Assembly (NCBI GenBank): GCA_021791195.1
Contig: JAJYXB010000008.1
Coordinates: forward strand, 158,662-222,661
DNA length: 64,000 nucleotides
Direction of reading: 5' to 3'
Origin: Actinomycetes bacterium
GTDB taxonomy: Bacteria > Actinomycetota > Thermoleophilia > BMS3ABIN01
A program made the position numbers and the translations under genes. Positions within the stretch are counted from its first letter, which is position 1, and each line of letters starts with the position of its first letter. Under the pieces are notes generated by a model, which was not told the DNA's origin, ran no database searches, and saw only the letters and a list, made by a program, of their open reading frames with translations. Positions 53,722 through 62,849 of this stretch are shown here, piece after piece.

Positions 53722-55311
53722 ATGCCCAAGAAAAGCGACAATGTCAAAAAGGCGGCGCGGACGTCCGCTGAGACCGGGCTGGCCTCTTACCGCCGGCCGC
53801 GCGAGCCGATCAACCTGGTGATCTTCGGCGGCGCCGGCGACCTTGCCTGGCGCAAGCTGATACCGGCGCTGTTCGACCTGTTCAAGGACGGCTGCACGCC
53901 CGAATCTTTCGCGGTTACGATCCTCGACGCGGCCCCGATCCGGGAGAGCGACCTGCTGAAGCGCTTCCATGACGGCGTCAGGCAGTTCTCCCAGAACCGC
54001 CTGCGCGAAAGCGACTGGAAAGAGTTCAGCCGCCACATCAGTTACGCAAAGGAAGATTTTACCGACAAGTCAACCTATTCCCGGCTGTCGGAGCAGCTGG
54101 CGGCGATGGAGAAGGGCTGGGATGCCAGAGCCGTCAGCATCTACTACCTGGCGACGCCGCCGCGGTTTTTCAGCATCATCGCCGACATGCTCGGCAAAGC
54201 CGGGCTGAACCGCAAGCGCAAGCACGCCCGCATCCTGCTGGAGAAGCCGATCGGCCATGACCTCAAATCCACGCTGGAGATCAACCGCGTGATCACCGCC
54301 CGGTTCCACGAGTCGCAGATATTCCGCATCGATCATTATCTCGGCAAGGAAACCGTGCGCAACATCCTCGCCTTCCGCTTCGCCAACCTGCTGTTCGAAC
54401 CGGTCTGGGACCGGCGCTACGTCGATCACATCTCCATCACCGTGGCGGAGCAGGTGGGACTGGAGCGGCGCGGCAGCTATTATGAGAGCGCCGGCGCCCT
54501 GCGGGACATGGTGCAGAATCACCTGCTGCAGCTGCTCTGCCTGATCGCGATGGAGCCGCCGGTGTCGTTCGATGCCGACGAGGTGCGCAACAAGAAAGTC
54601 GACGTGCTGCACGCGGTGCGGCGGTATCCCGTCGAGCTCACCGGCGATTACGCCGTGCGGGGACAGTATGGGCCGGGCCGGATGGACGGCCGGAAAGTGC
54701 CCGGCTACCGCGAGGAGCCCGGCGTCGCCCCCGGCTCCAACACCGAGACGTTCGCGGCGCTGCGGCTGTTTATCGACAACTGGCGCTGGCAGGACGTGCC
54801 CTTCTATCTGCGGACCGGCAAACGGCTGGGCAAGCAGACCTCCGAGATCGTGATCCACTTCCGGCCGGTGCCGCACCAGTCGTTCCCGCTGGAGGCGACG
54901 ATCAACTGGATGCCGGTGTCGCTGACGCTCTGCATCCAGCCACGGGAAGGGATCGTGCTCAGGTTCCAGGCCAAGCGGCCGGGGGCCGAGGTAGTGCTGC
55001 AGCCGGTGACGATGCACTTCAGCTACCGGGATGCTTTCGGCCTGCCCTCGCCGGATGCCTACAAGACGCTGCTCTGGGACCTGATGATCGGCGATGCCAC
55101 CATCTTCATGCGGGCGGATCAAGTGGAAGCCGCCTGGTCGATCCTGATGCCGGTGCTGGAATACTGGGATACACACCCGGCCGCCGACTTCCCCAATTAT
55201 GCCGCCGGCAGCTGGGGCCCGAAAGATGCGGAAACCCTGGTGGCGCGCCAGGGGTGCATCTGGCCGTTTCCCACCTCGCTGCCACCGGTCCATCCGGCCG
55301 TGATGCTGTGA
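53722..55311 (+). CDS. zwf: glucose-6-phosphate 1-dehydrogenase
   Basis: Oxidises glucose-6-P to 6-phosphogluconolactone with NADP. Start ATG 53722 after GGAAG; 529 residues. Nucleotide motif IFGGAGDLAWRKLIPALF, substrate motif FRIDHYLGKETVRNI and RRYVDHISITVAEQVG are intact. It lies 45 bases after nuoN; together with pgi and the gnd remnant it brackets the nuo block, suggesting an original pgi-gnd-zwf cluster. Confidence 0.96.
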   Translation: MPKKSDNVKKAARTSAETGLASYRRPREPINLVIFGGAGDLAWRKLIPALFDLFKDGCTPESFAVTILDAAPIRESDLLKRFHDGVRQFSQNRLRESDWKEFSRHISYAKEDFTDKSTYSRLSEQLAAMEKGWDARAVSIYYLATPPRFFSIIADMLGKAGLNRKRKHARILLEKPIGHDLKSTLEINRVITARFHESQIFRIDHYLGKETVRNILAFRFANLLFEPVWDRRYVDHISITVAEQVGLERRGSYYESAGALRDMVQNHLLQLLCLIAMEPPVSFDADEVRNKKVDVLHAVRRYPVELTGDYAVRGQYGPGRMDGRKVPGYREEPGVAPGSNTETFAALRLFIDNWRWQDVPFYLRTGKRLGKQTSEIVIHFRPVPHQSFPLEATINWMPVSLTLCIQPREGIVLRFQAKRPGAEVVLQPVTMHFSYRDAFGLPSPDAYKTLLWDLMIGDATIFMRADQVEAAWSILMPVLEYWDTHPAADFPNYAAGSWGPKDAETLVARQGCIWPFPTSLPPVHPAVML

Positions 55312-55375
55312 GCCACGTCTCAGGTTTTAACGCAAAGAGCGCGGGTATAAAACGCCAAAGGAGGCCATCCCTGGC

Positions 55376-56731
55376 ATGAATCCGCTTGAGCTCAGCCGGC
55401 TCCAGTTCGCCGCTACGACAATGTTCCACTTCATCTTTGTGCCCCTGATCCTGGGGCTCTCGGTCATCGTGGCGATCATGGAGACCCGCTACGTGCGCAC
55501 CGGCGACCGTCTCTATCTGAGGATGACCAAATTCTGGGGCCGGCTGTTTTTGATCAACTTCGCCCTCGGCGTCGTCACCGGGCTTTTCCTCGAGTTCCAG
55601 TTCGGCACCAACTGGGCCGATTTTTCCCGCTACGCCGGCGACATCTTCGGCGCGCCGCTGGCGATCGAATCGCTGATGACCTTCTTCCTGGAATCATCGT
55701 TCATCGGCATCTGGGTGCTGGGCTGGAACCGCGTGTCCAGGCGGCTGCACCTCTTCGCTGCCTGGATGCTGGTGTTCGGCGCCAACCTCTCGGCGCTGTG
55801 GATCCTGCTGGCCAACAGCTGGATGCAGCACCCGGTGGGCGAAGTCGTCAGCGCCGGCAGGGTGCGCATGGTTGACTTTATGGCCTTCTTCACCAACCTT
55901 TACGGCTGGCTGAAGTTCTTCCACACGATGTTCTCCGGCTTCGTCGTGGCGGCTTTCTTTGTCGCCGGCATCTCCGCCTATCACCTGCTCAAGCGGCGCG
56001 AGCGCGAATTCTTCATGAAGTCTTTCCGCATCGCCGCCGTCTTCGCCCTGGTCAGCTCCGTGCTGGTCTTCCTCGTCGGCGACGAACACGCCTACGAAGT
56101 GGCGCAGACGCAGCCGAGCAAGCTGGCGGCGATGGAGTCGGTCTGGGAAACGCAGCAGCCGGCAGCTTACAACCTGCTGGAGATACCATATCCAGACCAT
56201 AACCGCAACCTGGTGCAGACGCTGTCGATACCCTGGGGCCTGAGCCTGCTGGCTACCCATAGCTTCGACGGCAAGGTGACCGGGATGAACGACATCCCGC
56301 CAAACGACCGTCCCTCGGTCCTTCCCGTGTTCATCAGCTTCCGGCTGATGGTAGGGCTGGGCATGCTGTTCATGCTGCTGGGCCTGGCGGCGGTTTACTT
56401 CGTCCGCAAACCCGGCCTGCCGGAGAGGCGCTGGTTCCTCCGGATCATGCTGCTGGCGCTGCCGCTGCCCTACGTCGCCTGCGAGCTGGGCTGGATCGTG
56501 GCCGAGGTGGGACGGCAGCCGTGGATCGTCTACGGCCTCTTCCGCACCGCGGACGGCGTCTCGCCCAACATCTCCACGGCACAGGCCCTGATCTCGCTGC
56601 TGGGTCTGGGCGCGATCTACCTGGGCCTGACCATCACCGATGTTTACCTGCTGACGAAATTTGCCAAAAAGGGTCCGGACAAGGATCTGTCACGGATCAT
56701 CAGCCCTGAAAACCTCTGGAGCGGCCGGTGA
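55376..56731 (+). CDS. cydA: cytochrome bd oxidase subunit I
   Basis: Quinol-oxidising subunit with hemes b558, b595 and d; 451 residues. Heme-ligand helices FAATTMFHFIFVPLILG and the GRQPW motif (VGRQPWIVYGLFRT) are intact, as is the QxW-type quinol region. The loop between helices VI and VII is short (small Q-loop), as in Gram-positive CydA. Preceded by GGAGG; forms an operon with cydB by ATGA-type overlap. Confidence 0.96.
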   Translation: MNPLELSRLQFAATTMFHFIFVPLILGLSVIVAIMETRYVRTGDRLYLRMTKFWGRLFLINFALGVVTGLFLEFQFGTNWADFSRYAGDIFGAPLAIESLMTFFLESSFIGIWVLGWNRVSRRLHLFAAWMLVFGANLSALWILLANSWMQHPVGEVVSAGRVRMVDFMAFFTNLYGWLKFFHTMFSGFVVAAFFVAGISAYHLLKRREREFFMKSFRIAAVFALVSSVLVFLVGDEHAYEVAQTQPSKLAAMESVWETQQPAAYNLLEIPYPDHNRNLVQTLSIPWGLSLLATHSFDGKVTGMNDIPPNDRPSVLPVFISFRLMVGLGMLFMLLGLAAVYFVRKPGLPERRWFLRIMLLALPLPYVACELGWIVAEVGRQPWIVYGLFRTADGVSPNISTAQALISLLGLGAIYLGLTITDVYLLTKFAKKGPDKDLSRIISPENLWSGR

Positions 56732-57756
56732 AGCTGCAGATATTCCTCTATGCCCTGTGGGGCTTTCTCTGGGCCGGCTATTTCGCGCTCGACGGCCTCG
56801 ACTTCGGCGTCGGCGTGCTGTTCGCCGTCCTCGGCCGCGGCAGCGCCGAGAGGCGCCTGATGCTCAACAGCATCGGCCCGGTCTGGAACGGGAACGAGGT
56901 CTGGCTGCTGGGCGCCGGCGCGATCACCTTCGCCGCCTTTCCGGCCGCTTATGCCAGCATTTTCAGCAGCTTTTATCTGCTGTTTGTCATCCTGGTGGGC
57001 GCGCTGATCCTGCGCGGGGTCGTCTTCGAGTTCCGCGGCAGCCTGCAGAGCGCCGGCTGGACCGGCATCTGGGACGCCGCCTTCACCCTGGGGAGCATCA
57101 TCCCCGCCTTCCTGTTCGGCATCGTCTTCGGCAACATCTTCCGCGGACTGGCGATGGGCAGCGGCGGCTTCCAGGGTTCGTTCCTGTCATTCTTCAATCC
57201 TTACAGCCTGCTGACCGGAGTGCTGTTCCTGGCGCTGTTCTCGTATCATGGCGCCGTATGGCTGGCGGCCAAGACCGGCGGGGGCATGCAACGCAAGGCG
57301 GAATCGGCCGCTGTCGCCGGCTGGTTCGTGCTGCTGGCCGTGTGCGCTGTCTTTGCCGTCTATACCGGATATGACACCAGGATGTTCGACAACTATGTCA
57401 ACCATCCGGCCTGGTGGCTGGTGCCGGCTCTGCTCGTCGTCAGCCTCGCCGCCAGTGGCTATTTTCTCCTGCGCCGGCAAAACCTCGCGGCTTTTCTCGC
57501 CTCCGGACTGACAGTTGCGTTGACGGTCTTTTTTGGTATCGTCGGGCTTTATCCGGATCTGCTGCCTTCCCGCACCGACGGCCGCTACAGCGTCACGCTG
57601 GCAAATGCCGCCGCCAGCGACTACGCGCTCTGGTTGATGGCCGGCCTGCTGGTCATCTTCCTGCCGCTGATCATCGGCTATCAGCTCTGGGTTTACGGGC
57701 TGTTCAGGGGCCGCCTGCTGGAGGAGGAAGTGGCGGCAGACGAGGACGCCTACTAA
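56728..57756 (+). CDS. cydB: cytochrome bd oxidase subunit II
   Basis: A 342-residue membrane partner of CydA with eight to nine helices. WAGYFALDGLDFGVGVLF, MLNSIGPVWNGNEVWLLGAGA and the late GLYPDLLPS are family motifs. The bd oxidase gives high-affinity oxygen respiration or oxygen protection. No cydCD maturation genes follow within the window. Confidence 0.96.
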   Translation: MKLQIFLYALWGFLWAGYFALDGLDFGVGVLFAVLGRGSAERRLMLNSIGPVWNGNEVWLLGAGAITFAAFPAAYASIFSSFYLLFVILVGALILRGVVFEFRGSLQSAGWTGIWDAAFTLGSIIPAFLFGIVFGNIFRGLAMGSGGFQGSFLSFFNPYSLLTGVLFLALFSYHGAVWLAAKTGGGMQRKAESAAVAGWFVLLAVCAVFAVYTGYDTRMFDNYVNHPAWWLVPALLVVSLAASGYFLLRRQNLAAFLASGLTVALTVFFGIVGLYPDLLPSRTDGRYSVTLANAAASDYALWLMAGLLVIFLPLIIGYQLWVYGLFRGRLLEEEVAADEDAY

Positions 57757-57829
57757 CGCCGTCCCGGCCGGCTGGAAAGATCGCGTGAACCCGCCGGCGC
57801 CCGCCCGAATGCCCGCAAGTTTACCCGCC

Positions 57830-59626
57830 TCAATCCAGGTCCAGCGAGCCGACCTGGCCGCGCTCGGCCAGCGTCAGGCGCCAGGCGGCGTTGATCAGCC
57901 CCACATGCGAGAAGGCCTGGGGAAAGTTGCCCCAGAGGTCGCCGGTGGCCGGGTCGGCCTGCTCGGAAAGCAGCGCCAGATCGTTGGCCAGCGCCAGGAG
58001 CGACTCGAAGTTTTCCGCCGCCTGCGCGGTCTTGCCCAGCATCGCCAGGCATTCCACCAGCCAGAAGGAACAGACCAGGAAGCCGTTCTTCTCGCCGGCG
58101 CGGCGGCGCACGAGGCTGCCATCGCCCAGCTCGCGCGAGACCGCGTCGATCGTGGCCCGCATACGCGGTTCGTCCGCCGGCAGGAAGCCCACCAGCGGCA
58201 GCATTAGCGCGGCGGCGTCCAGCTCGCTGGAGCCGAACCAGCCGGTGAACGATTTCTTCGGCTCGCTCCAGCCCTCGGAGAGAACGGCGCGGTGGATCTC
58301 ATCCCGCCTCCTGGCCCAGGCGGCTTTCTTCCTCTGCGCGCCCAGCGCTCCCGCCAGCTTGACGGCCCGGTCCAGCGCCACCCAGCACATCACCTTGGAG
58401 AGCAGGTAATGACGCTCCTCGCCGCGCGATTCCCAGATGCCGGAATCGGGCATCTGCCAGTGCCGCGCCGCCAGGTCGGCGAAATTTATCAGCGTCTCAC
58501 GCAGCGGCCGGTCGGCGCTGAACTCCAGCTGGTTGCGGAGGCGGAAGGCGGCGTTGAGCACCTCGCCGAGCACGTCCAGCTGGGTCTGCTTCCAGGCGCC
58601 GTTGCCGACGCGCACCGGCCGGCTGCCGTTGAAGCCCGCCAGGTGGTCCAGGATGTGCTCGCTCAAATCGCGCTCGCCCTCCAGGCCGTACATGATCTGC
58701 ACGTCCTCCCGCGCCGCCAGCACGCCGCCGGCTTCGCTGATCCAGTCGAAGAAACGCCGGGGCTCATCCTGGCGGGAGGTCACCCACAGCGCCCGCATGA
58801 TCAGGCTGGCGTCGCGCAGCCAGGCATAACGATAGTCCCAGTTGGCGTCGCTGCCGCTCTCCTCGGGCAGGGATGTGGTAGCGGCGGCCACAATGGCGCC
58901 ACTCGGTGAATATGTCAACCCCTGCAGCACCAGTGCGCTCAGCCGCGTCCGCCGCGGGTAGAGGCCGTCGTACCGCTGATGCTCCCTTGTCCATGACTGC
59001 CATTTACTGACGGTCTGCTCCAGCGAGCCGGCGCTTTTTATGGCCGGTTTTTCCCCGGCGGAGAATACGCGTTCGTAAGCCATGCTGAAGTCCAGCCGCT
59101 CGCCGGCGGCGACGGTGAAAGCTGCCGTGGCGCGGCTGTCATCCATGTCCACCGGCACCGGAGAATGCAGCTTCAGCGCTACCGGCCCGCCGCGGGCCTG
59201 GATGACACCGGTCTCGCGCACGAACCGCGGCACCGTGACGCCATATTCCATCCGGGGAAGGAATTCCATCACCATCGGCACCTGGCCGTCCAGCCCGCGC
59301 ACGCTGCGGATGAGCGTATGCGGCACGCGCGTGCCGATGTCGCGACCGGTCTTGGGCGAAACCGCCAGGCAATCGGTGATGGAAACCTTGCCGGCGGCGT
59401 TCGTGAACGTGGTTTCAAGGACGAGCGTCCCCTCGATGTAGGCGCGCCTGCTGGTGAATTCGCCGTCAGGCCTGATTGACCAGTAGCCTGCTTTTTTATC
59501 AAGCAAGCGGCCGAAGACGGAAGGAGAGCTGAAACGCGGCAGGCACAGCCAGTCAACCGACCCGCTGCGGTCGATCAGCGCCGCCGACTGGCAATCGGAT
59601 ATGAAGCCGTAATCACTGATTTTCAT
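57830..59626 (-). CDS. glycoside hydrolase family 15 (glucoamylase/trehalase-like)
   Basis: About 598 residues from ATG 59626 (GGCGG before it; a GTG two codons upstream is possible). N-terminal beta-sandwich starting KISDYGFISDCQSAALIDRSGSVDWL-type sequence, then an (alpha/alpha)6 barrel with SDANWDYRYAWLRDASL, IMYGLEGERDL and DSGIWESRGE, the last containing a probable catalytic Glu. Cytoplasmic, as there is no signal peptide. Likely substrates are trehalose or alpha-glucans. Upstream is a methyltransferase gene. Confidence 0.92.
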   Translation of the reverse strand: MKISDYGFISDCQSAALIDRSGSVDWLCLPRFSSPSVFGRLLDKKAGYWSIRPDGEFTSRRAYIEGTLVLETTFTNAAGKVSITDCLAVSPKTGRDIGTRVPHTLIRSVRGLDGQVPMVMEFLPRMEYGVTVPRFVRETGVIQARGGPVALKLHSPVPVDMDDSRATAAFTVAAGERLDFSMAYERVFSAGEKPAIKSAGSLEQTVSKWQSWTREHQRYDGLYPRRTRLSALVLQGLTYSPSGAIVAAATTSLPEESGSDANWDYRYAWLRDASLIMRALWVTSRQDEPRRFFDWISEAGGVLAAREDVQIMYGLEGERDLSEHILDHLAGFNGSRPVRVGNGAWKQTQLDVLGEVLNAAFRLRNQLEFSADRPLRETLINFADLAARHWQMPDSGIWESRGEERHYLLSKVMCWVALDRAVKLAGALGAQRKKAAWARRRDEIHRAVLSEGWSEPKKSFTGWFGSSELDAAALMLPLVGFLPADEPRMRATIDAVSRELGDGSLVRRRAGEKNGFLVCSFWLVECLAMLGKTAQAAENFESLLALANDLALLSEQADPATGDLWGNFPQAFSHVGLINAAWRLTLAERGQVGSLDLD

Positions 59627-59662
59627 TCGCACCGCCGGTATTCACATGATTTGCCGGACGAG

Positions 59663-59674
59663 TCAGACGTCTGA
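59663..59674. promoter_or_regulatory. palindrome TCAGACGTCTGA upstream of GH15 gene
   Basis: A perfect 12-base palindrome 37-48 bases before the GH15 start. It is a possible operator for that gene. A hairpin GCCAAAA-ccct-TTTTGGC at 59694-59711 may end the methyltransferase transcript. Confidence 0.4.
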
Positions 59675-59727
59675 TTCCAATTCCGGGCAACCTGCCAAAA
59701 CCCTTTTTGGCACCATGTTCTCCCTGC

Positions 59728-60462
59728 CTATCGAGGCTTTATTCCCCCAAAGAGCGCCAGTTCGAGCACTTTGAAGTAGCAGTCGACATCGCTGAAGCCG
59801 GCCTGCCGCAGCCACTCGCACTGGTCGTCCAGCGGCGCCAGCAGGTTGGCGGCCCGGTCCGCGCGCCCGAGCCATTCGGTGGCGACCTCTTCCCTGGTCC
59901 GGCCCGAGGCCCGTTTCTGCTCGAATTCCCAGAGCGAGTCGATGAACAGCTGGTCGCTGACAGCTTCCGCCCACGGGGATGAAGGCGCCACGTGTTCGAG
60001 GTTGAGGAACAGGCCGCCCGGTTTTAACAGTGCGTATATTTCCTGATATATGGCCCGCTTGCGCTCATCCGGCTGATGATGGATGGAAAAGCCGGAGATG
60101 ATGAGGTCGAAGGGCGCGGCGTCGCGCACGCCGGCGGTCCAGTCAGGATGGGCGTAATCGCTGATGAGAAAATGCAGCCGGTCATCCGCCGGGCCGGCTT
60201 TCTCGAGGGCAGCATCGATCATCGGCTGCGAGAAGTCCAGGAAATAAGCGGTTGACTTCGGGTACATCGCACGGACGGCGCGGCCGAGGATGCCATCGCC
60301 GCAGCCCAGGTCGATGAAACTGCATTCCGCGGGCACGCGGCTGGCGATGACCTTGAGCATGATGTCGATCTGCTCCCTGGCCATGGGGATGGCGGAGCGT
60401 ACATGCTCGATGAATCCCCGCGCCAGGTCTTCTTTTTTCCACACTTCATCGGGTCGGTTCAT
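59728..60462 (-). CDS. class I SAM-dependent methyltransferase
   Basis: A 244-residue Rossmann-fold methyltransferase. Motif I is FIDLGCGDGILG, the acidic residue after strand 2 is in YFLDFSQPMID, and LIISGFSIHHQPDERKR is the post-motif II region. The substrate is unknown. It is a lone gene upstream of GH15. AAAGGCCC precedes the ATG weakly. Confidence 0.9.
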   Translation of the reverse strand: MNRPDEVWKKEDLARGFIEHVRSAIPMAREQIDIMLKVIASRVPAECSFIDLGCGDGILGRAVRAMYPKSTAYFLDFSQPMIDAALEKAGPADDRLHFLISDYAHPDWTAGVRDAAPFDLIISGFSIHHQPDERKRAIYQEIYALLKPGGLFLNLEHVAPSSPWAEAVSDQLFIDSLWEFEQKRASGRTREEVATEWLGRADRAANLLAPLDDQCEWLRQAGFSDVDCYFKVLELALFGGIKPR

Positions 60463-60920
60463 GGTGGGCCTTTCACTATTCGGCTTCGCTTCTTGTGGTT
60501 ACCGTGGTTACTATTCTACCGCTCTTGATCTGAACGCGGGCTGGGGATATCTTCACTTCGCCATGCGTTGATGAGGCATTATTATACGTTACAGAAGTTA
60601 TAGCGTGCCGGCATCGGGTTCCTCCGCGGCCGCAGGCGCGCCATCCCCGGCAACGGACACGCCGCCTCCTGCGAAAATCACCCTTCAACTGGGCGGCGAG
60701 GCGAGTTCGTCCGTGTGGACAGGCAATCCGTCAGTTGCAGCACCATCTGATTGCCGGCCCGCCACAGCGGTTGGCACCACACCCTTGGTTAGCTGATCCG
60801 CTCAAAGCGGACTTTGACCGATGAGGATTGCGCCATTCGAACCATGTTTGGTGTCAGGATTACGGGTACAAGAAAGATTTCGGCTTGGTAACCAGTTCCA
60901 GCGTGGCGCCCGGCATCGAG
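60463..60920. other. gene-poor boundary region
   Basis: 458 bases at the change from high-GC core to lower-GC tail. Short plus-strand frames (60605-60796, 60828-61037) have no family resemblance and no ribosome sites. It probably contains degraded sequence left by insertion or deletion events. Confidence 0.5.
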
Positions 60921-61231
60921 CTATATGACTGCGTGAGCAATGAACCCGATGATTACGCCGCCAATTACGCCGATACCAATGATCGGCAAATACACTCTGG
61001 TTATAATTGCCGACGGAAAACTAAGGCCAAGGCCTAATATCGCACCGGTGATGGCCTGATTTATGTCGAGGCTGACATTCGGAATCAGAAATCCCAGCAT
61101 GAAGCGTTCGATAAAGGCAGCTGACAGGGCTTCAGCCCCTCTTTCTGCCGCTTTCAAACTTTCGCCATTATAGCGACATCGATCAGTCCGAAGGCCAGTC
61201 CGCAAATCAGGCCAAGCAAAATTTTGCTCAT
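60921..61231 (-). pseudogene. frameshifted small membrane protein
   Basis: From ATG 61231 (AAAGGA ribosome site) the frame reads MSKILLGLICGLAFGLI and on to a stop after MAKV at about 61154. In the next frame the sequence continues as ESLKAAERGAEALSAAFIERF to the end at 60921, with two further membrane helices ending in GFIAHAVI. Joined by one frameshift near 61155 this gives a protein of about 103 residues with three hydrophobic segments. Either the gene is broken or there is a base error. The family is not named with certainty. Confidence 0.7.
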
Positions 61232-61243
61232 ATTCGCGGTCCT

Positions 61244-61603
61244 TTACTGAGCCGCCTTAATCGCCTCGTTTATGATCTCAGCGGTTGCGGCGGGATCGCC
61301 TACTTCCACTACAAGGCGTTTGTAATGCTCATTTTCGAGATCGATTACCAGAGCCCTGTCCGGATTATGCACATCAAAGAAAGACCACTCACCGTCTTTT
61401 TTGAATGAACCGGCGGTGATAAGGCCCGGGAAGTAGGCACCGGGCGCCCTTATCCCCTGCCAGCCTTTGGCGGCCCCGGGGTCTGGATGCGCCCCCTGAA
61501 CATGGGAAAGCGGAATATCGATATGTTTCTTTAGGGAAAGGGCCTGATGCAACCCTTCAACGCTTATGCAGAGCCTGCCGTCTTCAATCTCAATGTGTAC
61601 CAT
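61244..61603 (-). CDS. PH-like domain protein
   Basis: About 119 residues from ATG 61603. Strand-rich with a final helix, like bacterial PH-domain proteins: IPLSHVQGAHPDP, APGAYFPGLITAGSF, WSFFDVHNPDRALVIDLENEHYKRLVVEV and a terminal helix EIINEAIKAAQ. Such proteins are cytoplasmic or membrane-associated and of unclear role. It is 12 bases downstream of the HEAT-repeat region's 3' end on the other side and just upstream of the broken membrane gene. Confidence 0.7.
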   Translation of the reverse strand: MVHIEIEDGRLCISVEGLHQALSLKKHIDIPLSHVQGAHPDPGAAKGWQGIRAPGAYFPGLITAGSFKKDGEWSFFDVHNPDRALVIDLENEHYKRLVVEVGDPAATAEIINEAIKAAQ

Positions 61604-61647
61604 AACCCAACGCCCTTTTTTATCAACAAAATAATATAAACATGTTT

Positions 61648-62175
61648 CTATGTCAAGTAGTTTAAGACCTGCTTGACTCTGTTTCTGACAGCCGCGCTCG
61701 GATCGGCCTCGAGTGTGGAGATGTGCTTTACAATTTCCTTGGCAAACTTCGGGTTTTCTCTGGCAATATCGCCCAGGCAGACGATGGTCCATGCTTTGAC
61801 CAGGACGGTGCCACTACTTAAGAATTCAAAAAGGACGGGCAGTATGGCTTTGATTTCCCGGTCAGAGAGCGAAATGTTGCCAAAGACCTGTGCCAGATGC
61901 CATCTTGTTTCCGGCAGGGAATCATTTTTGATGCATTCAATCAACCGGGGCTTATAGCCGGCAAGCAGATCCCCGTTATTTCTGGAGATAACCTCAACGG
62001 CATGAGCGGTCCTCATCCTGATTATTTCGTTTTCTGAATCAAACCCTGCGATGAGGTCACGCAGCAGCACTGGTTGCTCGATGATCTGCCCGGCGACATC
62101 ATTGGCTTTGCCATCTGACCTTAAATCGCCACCTGCAAGTTCCGTCAGGATGTCTTTTTTGTTTTGCGACAGCAT
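61648..62175 (-). CDS. HEAT-repeat protein
   Basis: A 175-residue all-helical protein made of repeated helix pairs: IRMRTAHAVEVISRN, TRWHLAQVFGNISLS, LVKAWTIVCLGDIARE and AVRNRVKQVLNYL. Each repeat has the Arg/Asp and Val-Arg spacing typical of HEAT repeats. GGGAG precedes the ATG. It is probably a protein-interaction scaffold. Lower GC and neighbours suggest it belongs to a transferred segment. Confidence 0.85.
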   Translation of the reverse strand: MLSQNKKDILTELAGGDLRSDGKANDVAGQIIEQPVLLRDLIAGFDSENEIIRMRTAHAVEVISRNNGDLLAGYKPRLIECIKNDSLPETRWHLAQVFGNISLSDREIKAILPVLFEFLSSGTVLVKAWTIVCLGDIARENPKFAKEIVKHISTLEADPSAAVRNRVKQVLNYLT

Positions 62176-62265
62176 TTATATTTCTCCCAAAAACGCGTAC
62201 GCCTTCTCCCAATGTTCCGCTTCATTTTTCATTTCGATTATATTTGCCGGCGATCGAGATACAAA

Positions 62266-62403
62266 TCAGGCTTCCTCTCTGCGCTCAAAAGCTTTGGCCG
62301 GACATTCCTCAGCGTCTCTGCCGGCAGGTACCTGGTGGCCAAAACAGTCCCCTGAAGTTTCGTCAATTGGTTCATAGTGTTTGCATTCTTTACAGGTTGC
62401 CAT
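62266..62403 (-). CDS. small Cys-rich protein (45 residues)
   Basis: Starts at ATG 62403 after AAGGTGAG. Four Cys: TCKECKHY at the start, GDCFGHQVP, and EECPAKAF. The spacing (C-x2-C-x12-C-x14-C) resembles small iron-sulfur or zinc proteins such as the small subunits of some glycyl-radical enzymes, but no such partner is nearby. It overlaps the end of the preceding small gene. Confidence 0.65.
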   Translation of the reverse strand: MATCKECKHYEPIDETSGDCFGHQVPAGRDAEECPAKAFERREEA

Positions 62404-62584
62404 TTATCTCACCTTCCTTCATTCGCCCTTTTAAAAATTCGTCTAATTCCTTTTGAAGTTTTGGCGTGACGGGATGGCAATCGCAATGTTTTAAATGCTC
62501 GCGGTGCCACAGCATCCGCTCTTCCCTGGTGGGATTCTTGGGCATTTTGTTTGCCCGGTGCCATTCTTTGTTAATTTTGCCCAT
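62390..62584 (-). CDS. small basic conserved-type protein MGKINKEWH
   Basis: A 64-residue hydrophilic helical protein with His/Cys cluster HREHLKHCDCHP. Its first nine residues, MGKINKEWH, are repeated exactly at the start of a broken copy at 63841, so it belongs to a small family travelling with these accessory modules. It may bind metal. It follows the AbrB-type gene by 22 bases. Confidence 0.6.
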   Translation of the reverse strand: MGKINKEWHRANKMPKNPTREERMLWHREHLKHCDCHPVTPKLQKELDEFLKGRMKEGEINGNL

Positions 62585-62606
62585 AACCTTCCAGCGCCTC
62601 CGGTAC

Positions 62607-62849
62607 TCACCTTCCTTTCTTTTTTAGGAATTCGTCATCTTCTTGTATCTGATGCATGAGGCCGTCGATTTCCTCCAGCTTTACCGCTACAAACCCCGCC
62701 TCGTCTTTTCTTTTGAGGAGAAACAGCTGATCGCCCTGTTTTATGTCAAGGTCATTGCGAAGCGGAACCGGAATCGCAATCTGTCCTTTCCCGCTGACAG
62801 TTACAACCCCGTAAACCAATCTTTGTTTTTTGCAATTACCATTTTCCAT
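62607..62849 (-). CDS. AbrB/MazE-type DNA-binding protein, probable antitoxin
   Basis: An 80-residue protein with the SpoVT-AbrB swapped-hairpin motif: YGVVTVSGKGQIAIPVPLRNDLDIKQGDQLFLL. The C-terminus is charged and helical, as in antitoxins that grip a toxin. No toxin of the MazF or PIN type is directly next to it; the following small gene could be the partner (inference). Confidence 0.85.
   Translation of the reverse strand: MENGNCKKQRLVYGVVTVSGKGQIAIPVPLRNDLDIKQGDQLFLLKRKDEAGFVAVKLEEIDGLMHQIQEDDEFLKKKGR

Noticed and set aside
60605..61037. Two short plus-strand frames as genes
   Set aside because: Low-complexity or unrelated composition, no ribosome sites, and overlap with the minus-strand membrane gene.
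62176..62265. Second possible UGA read-through: the Cys-rich protein frame continues past its UGA (62266-62268) to a stop at 62176-62178
   Set aside because: There is no Cys-aligned position, no convincing hairpin, and the first part is already a complete Cys-rich unit; coincidence or a tiny separate peptide is likelier.
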